Origin: Salvia splendens
Lineage: Eukaryota > Streptophyta > Magnoliopsida > Lamiales > Lamiaceae
Direction: 5' to 3'
DNA length: 64,000 bases
NCBI RefSeq assembly: GCF_004379255.2
Contig: NC_056032.1
Location: 29,361,322 to 29,425,321, forward strand
The position numbers were made by a program, and so were the translations under genes. The stretch's first letter is position 1. Every line of letters begins with the position of its first letter. Below, one piece after another: positions 1 through 10,729 of the stretch. The notes beneath the pieces were generated by a model. It worked only from the letters and a program-made list of their open reading frames with translations. It had not been told where the DNA came from and did no database searches.

Positions 1-81
1 ACGCAGTGTGAGATGAGACCGAGCAAAGAGAAAGAAAGGAAGTGAGGCGGGACGAAGTCCGGAATCTAGCGGCGGCATCAT
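1..81 (-). CDS. Possible 5' exon of a gene running off the left edge
   Basis: On the minus strand two adjacent ATG codons (starting at 81) open a frame that stays open to the window edge (27 codons), preceded by a CT-rich stretch resembling a plant 5' leader. The local GC content is much higher than in the following DNA. No domain can be recognised from so short a piece. It could equally be a leader with a chance open frame. Low confidence. Confidence 0.25.
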   Translation of the reverse strand, partial: MMPPLDSGLRPASLPFFLFARSHLTLR

Positions 82-522
82 GGCGGAGGCGGCAGATGTC
101 AAGAATAGGCTTTCAGTTTTTTTCACCGAAGAGAGAGAAAAGAAAATGGGTTTGGCGATGTGGGTGAGGAGTGAGAAGTGAGTTGTCATTATTGTTTTTT
201 CTTCCCAATACTTACCTAAGACTTAAATTGCATCAACAAAGATGCAATTTAATTTACTAATTTTTAAAGATTAGAGATCTTGAATTATGTACTCTAATTG
301 TAAAATGGCCTTTGAAATTTTCTTTCTTAATTTGTAATAATTTTAATTAATATTACATATAATTTTTTCTATATCACTAAATAAACTTATCTAAAATAAA
401 CACCTACTTATGTTAAGTAAATATTTCTTATTTTCTTCTAATTTTAGTTTTATAATTTAAAATTTCAACCTTTCAAATTATTTTTAAATTTTAAAAATTT
501 AGAATGTTACAGAAAAAGTATA
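82..522. other. Intergenic DNA, leader-like then AT-rich
   Basis: Bases 82-180 are purine-rich on the plus strand (CT-rich on minus) and may be the leader or promoter of the possible exon at the left edge. From about 220 on it is plain AT-rich DNA in which I see no gene or repeat with clear ends. The stretch 737-1081 between the first two MITEs is similar. Confidence 0.5.
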
Positions 523-734
523 CTCATTTCATCCCACTATAAGCGACTCGTATTTTTTTTGACGTCCCAACTAACGTAAGTCATTTTTTCTTTGGTAAAA
601 TATAACATAATTATTCGTTTACTTTATCTTTTTGCTTCTTTCTTTATCTCATCTTCTATTTTATTTTTTCATTCACTTAATTTTCTAAACATCATTTTCT
701 TAAATTCGGTACTCAAAAGATGCGACAAATGGAG
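523..734. mobile_element. Stowaway-like MITE (diverged)
   Basis: The left end CTCATTTCATCCCACTATAA and the right end, which reads CTCCATTTGTCGCATC on the other strand, are degenerate copies of the Stowaway terminus CTCCCTCCGTCCC. The element is flanked by TA at 521-522 and 735-736. Noncoding. Confidence 0.6.
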
Positions 735-1081
735 TATGTTGTTTTAAGAATATCCATACTCACATAAATTATTGATATTAAAATATATTGTTATAAAAAT
801 AATTATATAAATATTATTTAAATATTTATAATGTCGTTCGACCCCACAATATTTAATTTCTGGATCCGCCATTGCCAGTATTTAATCAAAATTTATTATT
901 AATTATAAAACAATGTAAAACAATTATTTCAGAAGAGTTAAACATATCTAGACAATTTGAAGTGATGACATATTCGCAACTTTTGTAATCTTCAATAATA
1001 TACGTATGACTGTATCTAAATCTTAACCCATATTTTAGTGGGAATAATGTAGTTCCGAATTCAGTTTTGTTATAAGTAGTA

Positions 1082-1303
1082 CTTCTCCCTCCGTATCCTA
1101 ATAATGGTCCACTTTAGTTTTGGCACGAGTTTTAAAAAATGTAATAAAAAGTGGATTGAAAAAATTAGTGGAATATGAATCTCACTTTTATATATTAGTT
1201 TTATAATAGAATATGAATGAAATGAGATAGTGGAATGTAAGGCTCATTTACCATTTATGATAAAAAAAAGTCGAAGTAGACAATTAACGGGGGATGGATG
1301 GAG
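1082..1303. mobile_element. Stowaway MITE
   Basis: The left terminus contains CTCCCTCCGTATCCTAATAA. The right terminus reads as the inverse, ending ATGGATGGAG before TA. The interior has the family's AAAAATTAGTGGAATATGA block. TA duplications flank it. Noncoding Tc1/mariner-type MITE about 0.6 kb downstream of nsLTP 1. Confidence 0.75.
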
Positions 1304-1487
1304 TATCTTTCATTAATTGCAAAAAACCAAGTTCGCTTTATTACTAAATAAATATTATTTCACAAATTATTTCAATACTAATAGGACTCCAAATGGAGGT
1401 CGTAAAGATGGTACACTCACAATTTATAAATTACAATCATCTTATTCATATCGCATATATATGTAAACTTTCCGTCACAAACTTCCA

Positions 1488-1979
1488 TCACTGGATCCTG
1501 CAGCCACATATAAACACAAATCACGAAATTGCATTAAAAATAGAACTGAATCAACGCATATATAAAATGGGAGTTTTGAAAATATTTACAAATGCCGTTT
1601 TAAATTAAATATTATAACAAAGACATTTAAATTACTTGGAGCAGTCCATGGACGGGGAGTAGCGGTAGGGAAGGGCGACGCCACATTTTGAAATGAGGCT
1701 ATTAATCAAGTCTGGCTTGGCCCCGACGGTTGGCGCAAGAGACTTGATGCAGCCGCACACGGCCTGCCTATCAGGCGTTGTGGCCGCGGCCTTGTTTAAG
1801 TTTTTCACGCCATCACAGCAAGAGGCCGCCACTGGTCCGCTTCCTTGGAGGTATGCCAGGCAGGGGGACACGCTGCTCATTACCTGCCCGCATGAGATGG
1901 CGCCTTCGGCAGTCACAACCGCCGCCACCACCACAATCACCACCAAACAGACTACCTTAATTTCTCCAAAACCACCCAT
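1488..1979 (-). CDS. Non-specific lipid transfer protein, type I (nsLTP 1)
   Basis: Small secreted protein expected to bind acyl lipids in the cell wall and apoplast. Exon 1 is 1636-1979, exon 2 is 1488-1497, with a 138-bp intron (1498-1634/1635, donor AA|GTAATTT, acceptor TGCAG|GATCC). Splicing gives a C-terminus DCSKIQ; without it a TAA inside the donor ends the protein at SK. An N-terminal hydrophobic signal peptide of about 25 residues precedes eight cysteines spaced C-X9-C-X13-CC-X19-CXC-X21-C-X13-C, the type I pattern. Both conserved pentapeptide regions are present (TTPDR, and a PYRYS form of PYxIS). I chose the ATG at 1979, not the in-frame ATG at 2060, because the TATA box at 2066-2075 would place transcription start downstream of the latter. 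Intact. Confidence 0.93.
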
Positions 1980-2065
1980 TTTTTGCCTTAAATATATGTT
2001 GTACTTGTTTTTTTTTTTTGGATAGGAATTTGTTGCAAGTGAATAATAGTGCTCTTGCATTGTGA

Positions 2066-2075
2066 CTATATATAG
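2066..2075 (-). promoter_or_regulatory. TATA box of nsLTP 1
   Basis: CTATATATAG on the minus strand, about 87 bases upstream of the chosen ATG. This implies transcription start near 2035-2045 and excludes the in-frame ATG at 2060. Confidence 0.7.
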
Positions 2076-2377
2076 ACTGCTGCATGGGCTGCTTGCGTAT
2101 TTGTTTATAACAATTTTGTTATTATTGTAAATTTGAGAAACTACTTGTCGGCAGAAATTAATCCAAGCAAGGGCGCTTACTGTAAATGATATATGGATAG
2201 AAAATAATTTAAACTAATTAATCAATCATTTATTTTAGTATATTGGTTATTTTTGAACTTGATTGAACATTTTAATTATCTTTCAAATATTCAAATTTAT
2301 GATTCATCAATTTATTTCTCTCATGTCATATTCAAATTGTCATAAAATATACTTCTAGTGGATCTGAGAAAAATATA

Positions 2378-2631
2378 TTCCCTCCGTCCCTTAAATTTTG
2401 TTACACATTGAGCAAGCACGAGTTTTAAGAAATGTAATGGTAAATGAGTTAGAAAAAATTAGTGGAGAGTGGGTCCTACATTTATATATTAGTTTTATAA
2501 TAAAATGCAAGTTGAATGAGTTAGTTGAATATGAGGTCCACTATAAAAAAAATGATAAAAAGTGAAATGTGACAAATTTTGTGGGACGGAGAAAATGGAA
2601 AAATGTGACAAAATTTAAGGTACGGAAAAAG
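2378..2631. mobile_element. Stowaway MITE
   Basis: Left end TTCCCTCCGTCCCTTAAATT, right end the inverse (AATTTAAGGTACGGAAAAAG), flanked by TA. A second, internal copy of the right-end motif (GTGGGACGGAGAAAATGG at 2581) suggests a small terminal duplication. Lies about 0.3 kb upstream of the nsLTP 1 TATA box. Confidence 0.75.
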
Positions 2632-2633
2632 TA

Positions 2634-3890
2634 TTTGTCAAAAGTATAAATGTACTACTGGATCGGAGAAATATAACTAGAAGTATACACATTATAATAG
2701 TGTCATGAATAACTTAATAATGCTTATTATCAAAAAACAAAAAAAACTTAATAATTCTTCGTCGGTAGAAAGTAAGTCTTTAATACCAAATTGATACATC
2801 CATTAAACGATGAAGCAAGTATCAAATTAATTGTTGCAGTTTTGAATCTAACACGCCACGTAGAAATGGTTTTGTATGGCAAATTAGGAAATCGACATAG
2901 ACTATCACATGGGACTAATTGGCCCAATTATTGATCTTATTTATATCTACCAATTACATTGCGTGTCGTCATGGCAAACTATTCATATTAATTTCACTTA
3001 TATCTGATTTTTCGAACAAAATATTACTCAAAATTAAAGCTCAATTTATTTTTCCAATAATAATAAATATATGGGTTATACAAATTAAATTATTGGGCCT
3101 TCGATACATATAGTTCTTACTCTATACTTATAGCTTTTTCTAAATTTTGTTGCAGGTAAATCTTGTTAATTTTGATCCGTAATGTGTATAATTTGTTTGA
3201 TTAATTTGAGCTAGTACATGGTAATAATCTCTCCTTCTCCTAAAGAAATAATACGAGTTTTAATGTAAAATTGATAAAAATATAAAAGACTTAATTAGGA
3301 AAAGTAATTGAAGTAATATATATTATTAGTAGATAAGACCAACATTATTAGTACTACTAATACCATGTGGTGGTGTACAAGATATTTCAAACATAAGAGT
3401 AGACTAGTTTTGATGGATGAATCAAAATGATAAAATAGACTATTTTTTGTAAATGAAAAATATAATAATGAGATAATAGTAGTATAAATTTATTATATTT
3501 ATTTTTGTAAAATATTTCTGATGACCTCTTCATTATAAAATCAAATACTTACCATTATCATTATTTTCTGTTTCTACATGAAGACATTCATTAAATATTA
3601 CTGTTTCTACGTGAAGACCTTCATTAACTATAGAGCTGAAATCATAAACGTTGATTTTCTGATTTGATAAATATTAAATAGCCTTTGTATTAGTTTAGTC
3701 AAACCACTAAAAAAATCACTAGACAAGTATACTCAAATAAATTATTGTGTCAAATGCTAGTTAAAAAAAAGAAAGAAAAAGAAAAACAGTCATGAAATAA
3801 ATTGATGATGCAATATGCTACTACTAATTTAATATCTAGTCATATATATAGTTTAAATATCGGTGATATAGTATATGTATTACTTGTATA
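2634..3890. other. AT-rich intergenic DNA
   Basis: Upstream flank of nsLTP 1. No open frame, repeat border or RNA gene that I can support. Short direct repeats (TTTCTACRTGAAGAC near 3571 and 3603) are present but minor. Confidence 0.5.
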
Positions 3891-4526
3891 GGGGTGTTAT
3901 ATTGCTAACTCTCTCTTAAATTGCTAACTACGACTAAATGATAGGCATTGAATCATTAAATCAATGGAAAAGATTATTTATCTACGAATATCAATACGAT
4001 GCAAAAAATGTCAATAGGGGTATTATTGTCAATTAACAAAAAAGTAGTTATAACCAACTTTTAAAAATTATCTCAAAACTTTAAATGATTATAATTATCT
4101 CAATTTATATTATTTTTTACACAAAATATATCAAATTAAAGATAATTTTATAAGGATTCGAACGAGATCTCACTTGCATATATTCCGATGTCAAAATTTG
4201 AAAAAAAAATTGAATTTTCATATTTTTCTAGTACCAGGTAAATGTAAACGTACCTATGATAATATGTCAACATAATGCATATACAATGTCAATGTTAAAT
4301 TATGTTGACATATGCAATTAATCGTGTTGATATGTTTAACAGACTATATTGACATTTTGATCTACAACCCTAATTTTAGTAGTTTTCTTATCTTTTTAAA
4401 TTTAAATAATAATAAAATAAAAGTACACATGATAATTTGTAGACCACTAGATCTCTATAAATCTTATGGTCTTAAATTAGTTGTAGTTAGCAATTAGGGA
4501 GTGAGTTAGCAATTGATCACTCCCCT
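3891..4526. mobile_element. MULE-like MITE with ~50-bp inverted ends
   Basis: The left end GGGGTGTTATATTGCTAAC and the right end (inverse AGGGGAGTGATCAATTGC) form terminal inverted repeats of about 50 bp, each with two GCTAACT motifs. The flanks ACTTGTATA (3882-3890) and ACGTGTATA (4527-4535) look like a 9-bp target duplication with one mismatch, which fits Mutator-like elements. It has no coding capacity. The interior near 4153 holds a GGATTCGAAC motif resembling a tRNA B box. Confidence 0.65.
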
Positions 4527-4630
4527 ACGTGTATATTGGTTTAGAATATATTCCATATTTCACAATATTGCCAGTTTTAAAATTAGTTCCAGCTAAACGT
4601 GTGGCTTTTATATTTTCATTTGTCAACATA

Positions 4631-4818
4631 TGACTTCTTCCGTTCACAAGAGTATACACTTTTGATTAGTTATAGATTTTAATGCATAATTAATAAAATA
4701 AAATAGAGACGGAAAGAAAAATTAATTAAAGTATTGTTAGTAGAGAATGAATCTCCTCTTATTAGAAAAAAAATAGTTTCTAAAATTAGAAAATAGATAC
4801 TTTGAGGAAAAAAAAGAG
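4631..4818. mobile_element. Stowaway-like MITE (diverged)
   Basis: Left end contains CTTCTTCCGTTCACAAGAG. The right end is a weak inverse, AAAAAAGAGTA. The interior matches the family present at 62019-62238 (TTTTGATTRGKTATGAGTTT-like and GTTTCTAAAWTTAGAAA blocks). Borders approximate. Confidence 0.5.
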
Positions 4819-5561
4819 TACATGCTTTTATACAACAATATAAAAGAGTGAATGTTTGTTAAACATATCAAATCAGATCGTCTGGTGTGTCTATATTACT
4901 GATTTTTTTCTCCACTCTATGACCCTATTAACAAATACTCCTATTTAATTATCTAATCGTGTATGAACATCATTTATTACTTCATGAGTAATCAACTATG
5001 TAGATAATTAAATATATATTTTGATCAAATTGTGAAAAGTTTTAGAATAACACGTCACGTTGGGTTGGGTTGGGTTTGGTTTGGGTGAAAAGTTAGGAAT
5101 TCGGCCGAACTAGCATCCCATTTAATGCGCTAATTAATCAGGACCAATATCTCGTTCTAAATTTCACATTTAGACGTATCCATATATGGCCATTATTTGA
5201 AAAGTCTCATGCATTTATTTTTTTTAAACCAATAAATTCTACTCCTACGATTTATGCTTCAGCTTGAATTGACGTACATATTTCGATTTTATACAATAAA
5301 TTGGACGCATGATACATATATATTTAGCCTAAGATAATTAAAAAGCTCGTTGAGTGTGTAGTTCCGCAAATTCATTTGCAATTAACAATTTTCATGAAGC
5401 ATATGTCATGACTCATGAGTTATAAAAATATGAAGGATGCTAATATAGTGCATTAACCTTCGCACACACCATATTATATCATAATAACGCTTAAATCTAG
5501 GTACCTAAATTTAAGATATAGATGGATGAGACCGACTTTTGGATTTTAGCGAAAATCAATA
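4819..5561. other. AT-rich intergenic DNA
   Basis: No gene or bounded repeat recognised. A short (GGGTT)n-like run lies at 5062-5085. Confidence 0.45.
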
Positions 5562-6016
5562 CTCCTTCTGTCTGTTATTAGAGTCCCGATTTACTATTTC
5601 AGTCTATTAGTCATTAAAATTTCTGATTCACTTTACAATAAATGGTAGGTATACCTCAGTTTTCACTAATTCATTTCACTCATATTCTATTATAAAACAA
5701 ATACTATATAAAAAAGGGTCACATCACACATTTCACTATATTTTCTCATTGTACTTTCCTTTATACTCCCTCCATTATATTGTAGATGACTCACTTTTCT
5801 TTTAGTTTATCCTAGTGTCCCACCCAAGATAACTCATACTAAAAATAGAAACTCATTTATCTTTATCTTACTTTATTCTCTCCATCTAACATACAAAATA
5901 AAACTGCATAAAATTTCGTGTCTCCCAAAGAAGTGGTCATCTTCCTTGGGACGAAGGAAATATTTATTAAAATCCGTGTCCAACTCAAATAAGACTCATA
6001 ATGGCAGACAGAGCAA
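5562..6016. mobile_element. Stowaway MITE, split by a second Stowaway
   Basis: Left end CTCCTTCTGTCTGTTATTAG matches the inverse of the right end (TAATGGCAGACAGAG), with flanking TA. A second MITE at 5766-5960 interrupts it. Rejoining 5765 to 5963 restores the family's ACTTTCCTTTA..TTAAAA sequence, so the inner insertion is the younger. Confidence 0.65.
5766..5960. mobile_element. Stowaway MITE nested in another Stowaway
   Basis: Ends CTCCCTCCATTATATTGTAG and, inverted, TTTCCTTCGTCCCAAGGAAG, flanked by TA on both sides. Sits inside the MITE at 5562-6016. Confidence 0.7.
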
Positions 6017-6637
6017 TACAGATCCACATAGAATTGTATAATGATCCACGCTGGTATAATAATACGTTACATATGAGTTGTATACTGATCCATACTTAAT
6101 TGTATACTGATACAATTTTTTGTATTTTGTTTTCACAATTACAGATTTTCGTTACATAATTTATATTTTTTTAATAATTAAGAATTCCTCTAAACATGTA
6201 CAATTAGAATTCCATTAGAATCCTTATAAAATTACCTATAATTTGATACTCCTGACATATTAAAAAATGGGGTTATTTGCCTCTAAATACATGAACCTTT
6301 AATATTTTTTTGTTTTTTCCCCAAAACTTTATTTTTTAAATGTAAATACACCGACATTATATTTTTCTAATTTTTCTCCAAAATTAAAAATCAAAACTTA
6401 TGTGGCAAATTGAAGCCTATGCGGCAATCGAACGACTATCATTTTGATTTTATCAAATAAAAAATTAAAATAAATGAAATTCCACCTCACCTTTCTCTCC
6501 GCTTTTCTATTTCTCTCTACCTTCAGTCTTCTTTCCAAACCCAAACATCCATCTTCTTTCCTCTGCCTTAGAATTGATTCGATGATTATTATGTTTTGTC
6601 CTAAAGAGATGTTGATTGGAGTTAACTACAAATTGTA

Positions 6638-6890
6638 CTCCCTCCATCCCAACTTAATTGTCACTCTTTTCCATTTCGGTTTATCCCAACTTAATTGTCA
6701 CACTTCATTTTTAACCATAAATGGTAAGTAGGCCTCACATTCCAATAACTCACTTCACTCACATTTTATTATAAAACCAATATAAAAAAGTGGGTTCCAC
6801 ATTCTACTAACTTTTTCAACCAACTTTTCTTTACATTTCTTAAAACTCGTACCCACTCCAAGAGTGAAAATTAAGTTGGGACGGAGGGAG
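6638..6890. mobile_element. Stowaway MITE, well preserved
   Basis: Termini CTCCCTCCATCCCAACTTAA and, inverted, CTCCCTCCGTCCCAACTTAA are nearly perfect and flanked by TA (6636-6637, 6891-6892). 253 bp, noncoding, inside the MULE-like element. Confidence 0.9.
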
Positions 6891-6933
6891 TAATATGAAT
6901 TCTTGAAATGTGAACAAATTATTAGGTGAATCT

Positions 6934-7202
6934 TGTTGGATATGAGAATCAATAATAGTGTTGAGGCACTTTTATATTTGGAGAGAATATGGATATTGAT
7001 ATATTTCACTAAATAGTGAATATGATAATTTTTTATTGGATGATTCTTTTGAATGAATGAAATGGTAGAGATTACAATGGTATTTATAGATGCATACATG
7101 ACTCTTCAATAACGGACATGACTCTTTACTAAGGGACATAACTATTCACTAAGGTACATGTCTCTTCGTTGAGGTTCATGACTGCAAATTACATTTTCAA
7201 CA
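6934..7202 (-). repeat. 3' LTR of the copia element
   Basis: Begins TGTTGGATATGAG and ends TTTTCAACA on the plus strand. 269 bp, matching 10036-10303 at roughly 93 percent by eye. Confidence 0.92.
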
Positions 7203-9636
7203 CCCCCTCGTAATTTGCAATCTTGAGCATATCACGAGATTTCTCAAATTTCTCTACTGGAATAGCTTTAGTAAGGAAATCCGCAAGTTGCTCTTTTGTT
7301 CCAACATATTCCAAACTGATTTCTTCTTTGTTCACCATATCTCGGATGAAATAATGACGTAACTCAATATGCTTTGATCTTGAATGGAACACATGATTCT
7401 TTCTCATCGCTATTGCTGACATATTGTCACAATAGATTGTTGTAGCTTCTTTCTGAACTTGTTGTAAATCTTCCAATATCCTTCTCAACCAAATTCCTTC
7501 ACAAGTAGTATTTGAAGCGGCTATGTACTCGGCTTCAGCAGAAGATAATGCCACTGACTTTTGCTTCTTTGAGCTCCATGAAACTACAATAGTTCCAAGT
7601 GAAAATAAGTAGCCCGAAGTGCTCCTTCGGTCATCCAAAGAACCTCCCCAGATAACTTCGGTCATCCAAAGAACCTCCCCAGTCACTATTTGTATAGCCA
7701 ATCAACTTCCAATCAACTTCTTTCACATATTTGATGCTCATCTTATTTGTTCCTTGAAAATATCTCATTATCCTTTTGGCTGCTGCAAAATGAAGTTTAG
7801 TTGGTTCATTTAAGAATCTTAAGAGCATACTCACAGCATGGACAATATCGGGCCTCGTGTTGGTGAGGTAGATAAGTGAACCAACAAGGTTTCTAAAGAG
7901 TTGTGCATCAATTTTTTCAGACCCAACATCATTCTGTAATTTATCACTTGTTGCCATAGGAGAGAAAACTGGATTGCAGTTATCCAAGTGAAATTTCTTC
8001 AAGAGAACTTCAATGTACTTTTCTTGTGATGTGAGTATTTCTCCTCCGGATTGCTTCACTTGGATTCCAAGAAAATACTTCATGATTCCAAAATCTGCCA
8101 TTTCGAATTCCTCCATCATTCTTTGCTTGAAATCTTCTATCATGTGTATGTTAGTACCCATATAGATAAGATCATCTACATAGATGCAAACAATCATCAT
8201 ATCATGATTCTCTTTCTTCACATATAAAGAAGGCTCATTGAGACTTCGATGAGAACCATCTTTGAGAAAATATCCATCAATTCTGCTATTCCAGGCTCTT
8301 GGAGCTTGTATATGGCCATACAGAGCTTTCTTCAATCTATACACCTTGGCTTCTTCTCCTTCAAGTCTTCAACACAAAAACCTTGAGGTTGTACAACAAA
8401 CACCTCTTCCTCTAGCTCCCCGTTTAGAAATGTTGACTTGACATCTAGTTGAAATACTTGAAGCTCAAGTTGTGCTGCAAGTGCAAGTACAACACGAATA
8501 GTCTTCATTCTCACAATTGGTGCAAAAGTTTATGTGAAGTCAATTCCCGGCTGCTGCGAGTACCCCTTCACCATAAGTCTGGCTTTATACTTTTGGATGC
8601 TTCCATCTTCTTGATATTTTGTTTTATAGAACCATTTCAATCCAATAACATCTTTATGTATTGGTCTATCGACCAACTCCCAAGTGTTCTTCTCTGTCAT
8701 GGAAATTTCTTCCTCTATAGCTTTTCTCCAAATTTCTTTGTTGTTTGCAACTTCAAAATTTCTAGGCTCACTAGTATAAAGAGCAAATTCGGATACCTCA
8801 TATATTTCTTGTAATGAACGAGTCTTTCTTATTGGAGATTTTGGACTTGAATCTGCAACATGATCAGGAGGACTTTGAGGTGGAGTAGGATTTGAACATT
8901 GAGGTGGAGGAACGCCACGGTCTTCTTCATCGTCTACGTTTGATGATTCATAATCATCTAGAGACAGATGCTCTGATTCGTCTTCCCAGTTCCATGATGT
9001 TGTTTCATCAAAGATCATATTTTTTCTCATGTGATTGCCGCAATCGTTGTCCATGTACAATATTTCTTGTGATTTATGTTCAGGAATCATACAAGAGAAG
9101 AGTTGTTCAACTTCATCTTTGGAAAAATGTGCTTCATTTTGCTTCCCTTCTTTCTTTTGATGGTAGCGATCCCTTTGCGAATGATTTGAATTCTCGCAAT
9201 TTTTGCACTTGAAATAACACTCGTTTGTGTTATGATTAGTCTTTTTGCAAATTTTGCAACAAAGACTTTAATTTCTTGATTGATTTCCTCCTCTTCCTTG
9301 AAAAGATCTGCCATTATTTTGAAATGTTTGTCCTCTGACTTTTCCTTTGCTTTGTTGTTCTGGGTTCGAAAAGTTCATCGACCTAAATGCTTCCTCTAGG
9401 GGCTGATTATTTGAAGACCTTCCAATTTTTTCTTCATGCACTTGAAGAGAGCATGTAAGATCATGTAGGGTATAAATTGATAAATCCTTAGACTCTTCGA
9501 TAGCAGCAACAATGTAGTCATATTTTGGTGGAAGACTCCGAAGGATTTTTTGAACTCTTTTCTTTTCTTCAATTACTTCTCCAAGACTTCTAATTTGAAT
9601 CACGATCTCGGCAACTCGGGTAATATAGATTTGCAT
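7189..9636 (-). pseudogene. Broken copia gag-pol, integrase deleted
   Basis: Minus-strand pieces in copia order: a Gag (UBN2-type) C-terminal part at 9268-9636; a zinc-knuckle region near 9190-9260; a protease stub (DNDCGNHM near 9035-9060) joined directly to the segment that normally follows integrase (IFDETTSWNW, near 8990); reverse transcriptase from about 8700 to 7760 with YVDD at 8170-8182; RNase H to 7189 (SAEAEYIA, CDN..A, K.HIELR..F). The jump from protease to post-integrase means most of protease and all of integrase are missing. Frameshifts near 8340 and 9090-9280, an in-frame stop near 8530 and a 31-bp tandem duplication at 7625-7682 break the rest. It cannot make a working polyprotein. 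Confidence 0.88.
7625..7682. repeat. 31-bp tandem duplication in the copia RNase H region
   Basis: The block beginning CTTCGGTCATCCAAAGAACC at 7625 is repeated at 7656. It duplicates the WGGSLDDR segment and puts RT and RNase H out of frame. Confidence 0.9.
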
Positions 9637-10020
9637 GGTTTCACCATCTTTCTTTGATTAATTATCAAACTCTCTCCAAAGAGATTGTAGTTTGATAGAA
9701 GTTACCTTATCATTGCCGTGAAATCCTCCCTTCAATATATTTCAAGCTTCTTTGGATCGTTTGATACCATGAATTCATGGATATATGGATTTAATCAGCC
9801 CTTGTTGAATAAATCTCAAGGCGCTTGCATTTCTTTTCACATTTTTCTTGAAGTCATTTTATTGAATTTGGCTCCATTCCTCTCCATTAGTTTGTTGTTG
9901 TGGTAGTTCTTGAAACCCATCTCCATTTGATTACTCCAATAATCGAAGCCCTTCGAAGATGGGAACTTGATTCGGAGTATAAGAAAACATGGAAATGCTT
10001 GATGTCATGTTAATACAAGG

Positions 10021-10034
10021 CTCTAGATACCACT
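10021..10034 (-). other. Primer-binding site of the copia element
   Basis: On the minus strand TGGTATCTAGAGCC lies one base after the 5' LTR. It matches the initiator tRNA-Met site TGGTATCAGAGC except for an inserted T. Confidence 0.75.
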
Positions 10035-10035
10035 T

Positions 10036-10303
10036 TGTTGGATATGAGAATCAATAATAGTGCTGCGGCACTTTTATATTTGGAGAGAATATGGATATTG
10101 ATAAATTTCACTAAATAGTGAATACGATATTTTTTATTGGATGATTCTTTTGAATGAATGAAATGGTGGAGATTACAATGATATTTATAGATACATACAC
10201 GACTCTTCACTAAGGGACATGACTCTTCACTAAGGGACATGACTATTCACTAAGGTACATATCTCTTCGTTGAGGTTCATGACTGCAAATTACATTTTCA
10301 ACA
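10036..10303 (-). repeat. 5' LTR of the copia element
   Basis: 268 bp, TG..CA ends, partner of 6934-7202. It carries two GACTCTTCACTAAGGGACAT units near 10200-10240, where the other LTR has diverged versions. Confidence 0.92.
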
Positions 10304-10729
10304 AATATGACTACATTGGATTTATGTTTTTATTTGACTGTTTTCATGTATGTAATTTGGGGGTTGCTTAAGAAAAAACAACACCAACCATTATTTTGTT
10401 ATGTGAGTAGAACAAAGTTGCAGCTAGTGTTTGAGTGGTGGCGGAAGGGACAAATTGCTGCTGCGGGTAGAGTGGTAGACTGGTAGCTGAAGAAGATAAA
10501 ATTGGTAGAGAGAAAGAGAAAGGGATTGATAGGCGAGGTGGAATTTTTTTAATTTATTTTTAATGATTAAAATTAAAACGACGTAGTTTTGACTGTCACA
10601 TAAGTTTTGATTTTTTATTTTGGGGAAAAAATAGAAAAGTACAAAGTTCGTGTATTTACATTCAAAAATAAAGTTCGGGGAAAGAACAAAAAAATATTGA
10701 AATTTCGTGTATTTATATGCAAATAACCC

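Larger units (their letters stand above)
6934..10303 (-). mobile_element. Ty1/copia retrotransposon, internally deleted
   Basis: LTRs of 269 bp (6934-7202) and 268 bp (10036-10303) bound a 2.8-kb interior read on the minus strand. Flanks AATCT and AATAT are a 5-bp target duplication with one mismatch. The LTRs differ at roughly 18 sites, so this is much older than the two other full-length LTR elements here. A purine tract (GAGGGGG) precedes the 3' LTR and a primer-binding site follows the 5' LTR. Confidence 0.92.
6270..10729. mobile_element. Nonautonomous MULE-like element with ~250-bp inverted repeats
   Basis: Sequence 6270-6530 (starting GGGTTATTTGCCTCTAAATA) recurs inverted at about 10470-10729 (ending GCAAATAACCC), with shared blocks TTTTTTGTTYTTTCCCC, AAAAATCAAAACTTATGTG and ATTCCACCTC. 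Flanks TAAAAAAT and TAAAAATA look like a slightly decayed target duplication. Without its two insertions (Stowaway 6638-6890, copia 6934-10303) the element is about 0.83 kb and has no coding capacity. Long TIRs and a likely 8-9 bp duplication favour Mutator-like. Confidence 0.7.

Noticed and set aside
1393..1608. 71-codon plus-strand open frame
   Set aside because: It overlaps the nsLTP 1 intron and 3' exon on the other strand and has no gene-like features.
1980..2060. Extended N-terminus of nsLTP 1 from the in-frame ATG at 2060
   Set aside because: It lies only six bases from the TATA box, so it is upstream of the expected transcript start, and the signal peptide begins naturally at the ATG at 1979.
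6474..6731. 85-codon plus-strand open frame with a hydrophobic start
   Set aside because: It spans a MULE-like TIR and a Stowaway end; chance frame in noncoding repeats.
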